Source: Streptomyces sp. NBC_00539 (GTDB lineage: Bacteria; Actinomycetota; Actinomycetes; Streptomycetales; Streptomycetaceae). From it: 64,000 bases of DNA. Below are positions 61,001-64,000 of the stretch, piece by piece; position 1 is the stretch's first letter, and every line of letters begins with the position of its first letter. The stretch spans positions 6,219,501 to 6,283,500 of the forward strand of contig NZ_CP107811.1 in the NCBI RefSeq assembly GCF_036346105.1. Reading direction: 5' to 3'. A model generated the notes under the pieces. It was not told the origin of the DNA. It searched no databases and saw only the letters and a list, made by a program, of their open reading frames with translations. The position numbers and the translations under genes were made by a program.

Positions 61001-61779
61001 GCGCAGGCGGCCAGCGAGTGCAGCACGCGCACGAAGGCCCCGCGCTCCCGGTCGTCCTCGCACAGCGTGAACACCTCCTCGAACTGGTCGACGAGGAGTA
61101 CGAGCCCGGGCCGGCCGAGGGAACCGGCCACCGCGTGCGGCAGCCGGTCCGGACGGTCCGCCAGTTCCTCCGGCGTGATCCCCGCCGCAGCCGCCCCCAG
61201 CACGTCCGCCGCGCAGCGCAGCAGCTCCTTGAGGGGGTGGGCCCCCGGCGCGCACACCACCACCGGCCAGTCCTGCGACCCCGCGACCGGCAGCGCCCCC
61301 CGGCGCAGCGCGGGCAGCAGCCCGGCGCGCAGCAGCGAGGACTTCCCGGCGCCCGACGGGGCCACCACCGCCACGGCCCCGTGCCCGATCCGCTCGGCGA
61401 GCCGGCCGGTCAGCTCGGCGGTGGCGCTGTCACGGCCGAAGAACCACTCCGCGTCCTGGGGCCCGTAGGAGGTCAGGCCCCGGTACGGGCAGACCGCGCC
61501 GGAACCCGCGGGGCCGGGCCCGTCGTCCCCGGCGCGGGCCTGGGGGACGGCCGGTACCGGCGGGACCAGGCGCAGCAGTTCACCGCCCGCGTCGAGAACC
61601 TCGTCGCACCGCCGGGCGACATCGGGGGTGGGCGGCTTCCGCCCGTTCTCGATCTTGCTGAGGTAGCCCTTGCTGTAGTGGATCGAGCGGGCGAGGTCCG
61701 AGAGCGACACGTTGCGCCGCCGGCGCAGGCGTCGTAGCTCGGCCGCGAATCCATCGAGGGTCTCGTCGTCCGTCGGCAC
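58015..61779 (-). CDS. HTH-nSTAND NTPase with transmembrane helix and 14 WD40 repeats
   Basis: A giant regulator of 1254 aa. An XRE-type helix-turn-helix lies at about 11-60 (NVSLSDLARSIHYSKGYLSK). A novel-STAND NTPase follows: PYRGLTSYGPQDAEWFFGRD entry motif at 98-116, Walker A APSGAGKSS at 140-148 and Walker B LVLLVDQFEEV near 226-236. A helical region leads to one membrane segment (549-569, VVTLAGLLAVALAAGALAF). Fourteen WD40 repeats fill about 625-1220, enough for two seven-bladed propellers. The GTG at 61779 has AAGG 8 nt upstream. The frame opens 435 codons earlier, but that part overlaps the divergent gene. It likely senses a signal and acts on DNA or partners; the role is unknown. 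Confidence 0.88.
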   Translation of the reverse strand: MPTDDETLDGFAAELRRLRRRRNVSLSDLARSIHYSKGYLSKIENGRKPPTPDVARRCDEVLDAGGELLRLVPPVPAVPQARAGDDGPGPAGSGAVCPYRGLTSYGPQDAEWFFGRDSATAELTGRLAERIGHGAVAVVAPSGAGKSSLLRAGLLPALRRGALPVAGSQDWPVVVCAPGAHPLKELLRCAADVLGAAAAGITPEELADRPDRLPHAVAGSLGRPGLVLLVDQFEEVFTLCEDDRERGAFVRVLHSLAACATTAVVIGLRADFCGHCLGHPELVEVFTHGLFALGPMSEGQLRRAISEPAARAGLTLEVGLVELLLRDLGDRSAAHAGSLPLLAHALLGTWQQRSGRTLTVAGYEMTGGIHGAVARTAESVFARLEPAERRIARHLLIRLVHIADGEGAQTRRPVERDRLLRQVADPGAGGRVLDAFIEARLVTADGASVEITHEALLRAWPRLREWIESDRAALVVRQRVSDAGAEWVRGGRDPSLLFRGSRLAGVREWVERQDPSQLGPEEREFIAACEAEEERRSRAVRRQSRIRRALVVTLAGLLAVALAAGALAFQQRSQALDQGRTAQSQAMAVRSRSLAAGQPEASMLLAAAAYRTAPTAEARGALLSSQSQYFAGRLRGHAGAVNSVAYSPDGKVLASASSDSSVRLWDADGRRLVGTFTGHTGAVASVAFAPDGSRLATAGADGTVRLWDVGARRLTATLTGHRGGVRAVAFSPDGRTLASGGTDHTVRLWDVPDGAARTVLTGHEDAVMAVAFSPDGSLIASAGADRNVRLWDAADLGRVVVLSGHTDQVLGIAFSPDGRTLASGGADRTVRLWGMPGGAEGAVLTGHGDDVNAVAFSRTGDSVVSASGDGTVKSWDPVTRKVIATLSGHTDYVLAVAAGPGQQLATGGFDQSVVLWDPGRAALATRPFTEAWQSAFSPDGRLLASAQADHTVRVWEPGRRRLLTTLTGCGGSVFSVAFSPDGHLVAAAGADRTVRTWKVADGKPAAVLTGHGGSVFAVAFSPDGRTLASAGADHTVALWDVGTGRREATLDAHQDFVNAVAFSPDGRTLASGSDDLTVRLWDVTDVRTAGHAPRAVLRGHTGSVRGVAFSPDGRILASGGNDGTVRLWDTARLTTAATLAGHSGSVRAVAFSPDGKVLASSGSDQSVKLWDPRRAEQTATLNGHTGAVWGVTFDPARPGTLASSSNDGTVRLWNTGIAQRVAGLCRLLGDTGPERWAGLLPDVPYRSVCPADAG

Positions 61780-61878
61780 GGGGCCTACCTTCCCTCGCGG
61801 ACGGAACGTACGCCTGAGGGGGAACGAGTTCGCCCGCACCGGTACTGACGGCCCCTTACGGGGCCCGTGCGTGCGTAG

Positions 61879-63180
<1,302 letters not shown>

Positions 63181-63296
63181 TCAAGCCCCCGGCCGTGCGG
63201 CGCGTCATGACGGCGGCGGTGCGGCCGGGACGGTACCTCTTGAGGGGGGCCGCCGCCGTGGCGCCCCGGCATCGGGCTGAGGGACGGAGCGCGGCT

Positions 63297-64000
63297 GTGC
63301 AGGATTCGACGGGTGATGCCCTGGGCGCTCCGTGCTGGGTGAGTCTGGCGACGCGGGACCTGGAGGCCGCCCAGCGCTTCTACGGCGCGGTACTCGGCTG
63401 GTCGTTCCGGCCGGGTGGGCTGGGTGAGGGCCTGGCCGTCGCCGAGGTGGAAGGCGCCCCGGTCGCCGGGATCGGGGCCCTGGCCGGGGAACTCGAAGTG
63501 CCCGCCGCCTGGACGCCCTACTTCGCCGTCGAGAGCGCCGACGAGACCGTCGCCCGGATCCGGGAGCGCGGCGGAACGGTCGGCGTGGGGCCCGTCTCCT
63601 TCGACACCGGCGGCCGCGGCGCCCTGGCCACCGACCGCGACGGCGCCGTCTTCGGGATCTGGGAGGGCATCGTCTTCTCCGGCTGGCGCGTGGGCTCCGG
63701 CCACGCCCCGGCGTGGCTGGAACTGCTCACCCTCAACGCCTTCGACGCGGCCCTCTTCTACGGCGAGGTGCTGCAGTGGACCAAGGGGCCCGTGGAGATC
63801 TCCTACGAGGACGACCAGGTCGTCCTGCGCCACCTCGGCGAGCCCGTCGCCCGGCTCAACAGCGGCCCGGTGGAGACCGCCGCGCTCCAGCCGCAGGTCC
63901 GGCCGCGGTGGCGGGTCCACTTCCGCGTCCCCGCACTGGAACCGGCCCTGGAGGCGGCCGCGGCGCTCGGCGGCCGGATCATGTCGGACATCGAGGAGAA
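63297..64000 (+). CDS. Two-domain VOC-family protein, 3' partial
   Basis: A VOC-family protein whose end is outside the window. The first domain has PCWVSLATRDLEAAQRFYGAVLGW and AWTPYFAVESADETVARIRERGG. The second begins at AWLELLTLNAFDAALFYGEVLQW, so two VOC domains are fused, as in glyoxalase-like and antibiotic-resistance-like proteins. A GTG at 63297 with GGAG 8 nt upstream is the chosen start. The open frame also runs from earlier positions with no VOC match. The function is unknown. Confidence 0.9.
   Translation, partial: MQDSTGDALGAPCWVSLATRDLEAAQRFYGAVLGWSFRPGGLGEGLAVAEVEGAPVAGIGALAGELEVPAAWTPYFAVESADETVARIRERGGTVGVGPVSFDTGGRGALATDRDGAVFGIWEGIVFSGWRVGSGHAPAWLELLTLNAFDAALFYGEVLQWTKGPVEISYEDDQVVLRHLGEPVARLNSGPVETAALQPQVRPRWRVHFRVPALEPALEAAAALGGRIMSDIEE

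Overview
The window reads as chromosomal DNA from a Streptomyces or close relative. G+C is very high with third-codon G/C bias, GTG and TTG starts are frequent, and the gene set is typical: a rodlin, GH19 and GH16 hydrolases, a LAL regulator, RppA with CYP158-type P450s, DUF5302 and DUF4360 proteins, and a SpoIIE-type phosphatase. Many genes encode secreted proteins. I see no rRNA, tRNA, CRISPR array, insertion sequence, integrase or prophage. About 57 genes are supported; the first (S8 protease) and last (VOC protein) run off the edges.

Layout. 0-6.5 kb: secreted protease, LuxR-family ATPase regulator, chitinase with a DasR-like promoter, rodlin, DUF5302 protein. 6.5-14.9 kb: HNH lipoprotein cassette, MarR/MFS divergent pair, OhrR/Ohr peroxide module, and a coupled histidine kinase-response regulator-membrane protein operon. 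14.8-21.7 kb: LacI regulator with a GH16 beta-glucanase, methyltransferase, AraC/metallo-hydrolase divergent pair, P450. 21.7-28.6 kb: secreted peptidase, galactose-oxidase-like copper radical oxidase, YciO-type protein, DHA2 transporter, secreted calcium-repeat protein. 28.7-33.3 kb: a tetrahydroxynaphthalene/flaviolin cluster (cupin, P450, RppA, then divergent CYP158A2-like P450 and an acyl-CoA carboxylase epsilon-like protein). 33.4-38.2 kb: AnmK coupled to an MHS transporter, and a PAS-GAF-PP2C phosphatase. 38.4-48.7 kb: exported proteins (DUF4360, PLD, membrane-anchored protein, metalloprotease-lectin, L,D-transpeptidase, C15-like protein) with small unknowns. 48.7-64 kb: LtrA and MscS membrane proteins, a molybdopterin oxidoreductase without its usual Fe-S cysteines, an NlpC/P60 protein beside a small SH3-like relative, a giant HTH-nSTAND-WD40 protein, a penicillin-binding-like serine hydrolase and a two-domain VOC protein.

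How the genes fit together. RppA should make 1,3,6,8-tetrahydroxynaphthalene from malonyl-CoA, the cupin should oxidise it to flaviolin, and the P450s should couple flaviolin into pigment; the carboxylase epsilon-like gene overlapping the P450 suggests a link to malonyl-CoA supply. Chitinase, GH16, AnmK with its transporter, the L,D-transpeptidase and the NlpC/P60 protein form a wall- and polysaccharide-turnover theme. Visible regulatory sites include a DasR-type repeat, a LacI-type palindrome, MarR-type half sites and an OhrR-type palindrome. Several regulatory or enzyme genes have a TAnnnT box 6-7 nt before their start codon, suggesting leaderless transcripts.

The most unusual observations are the His-rich carboxylase-epsilon-like gene in the RppA cluster, the cluster-less molybdopterin enzyme, the 14-repeat HTH-nSTAND-WD40 protein, a C15-like peptidase with Ser for Cys, and the AnmK/transporter coupling. 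All functions are inferred from sequence motifs alone; no database search was run.
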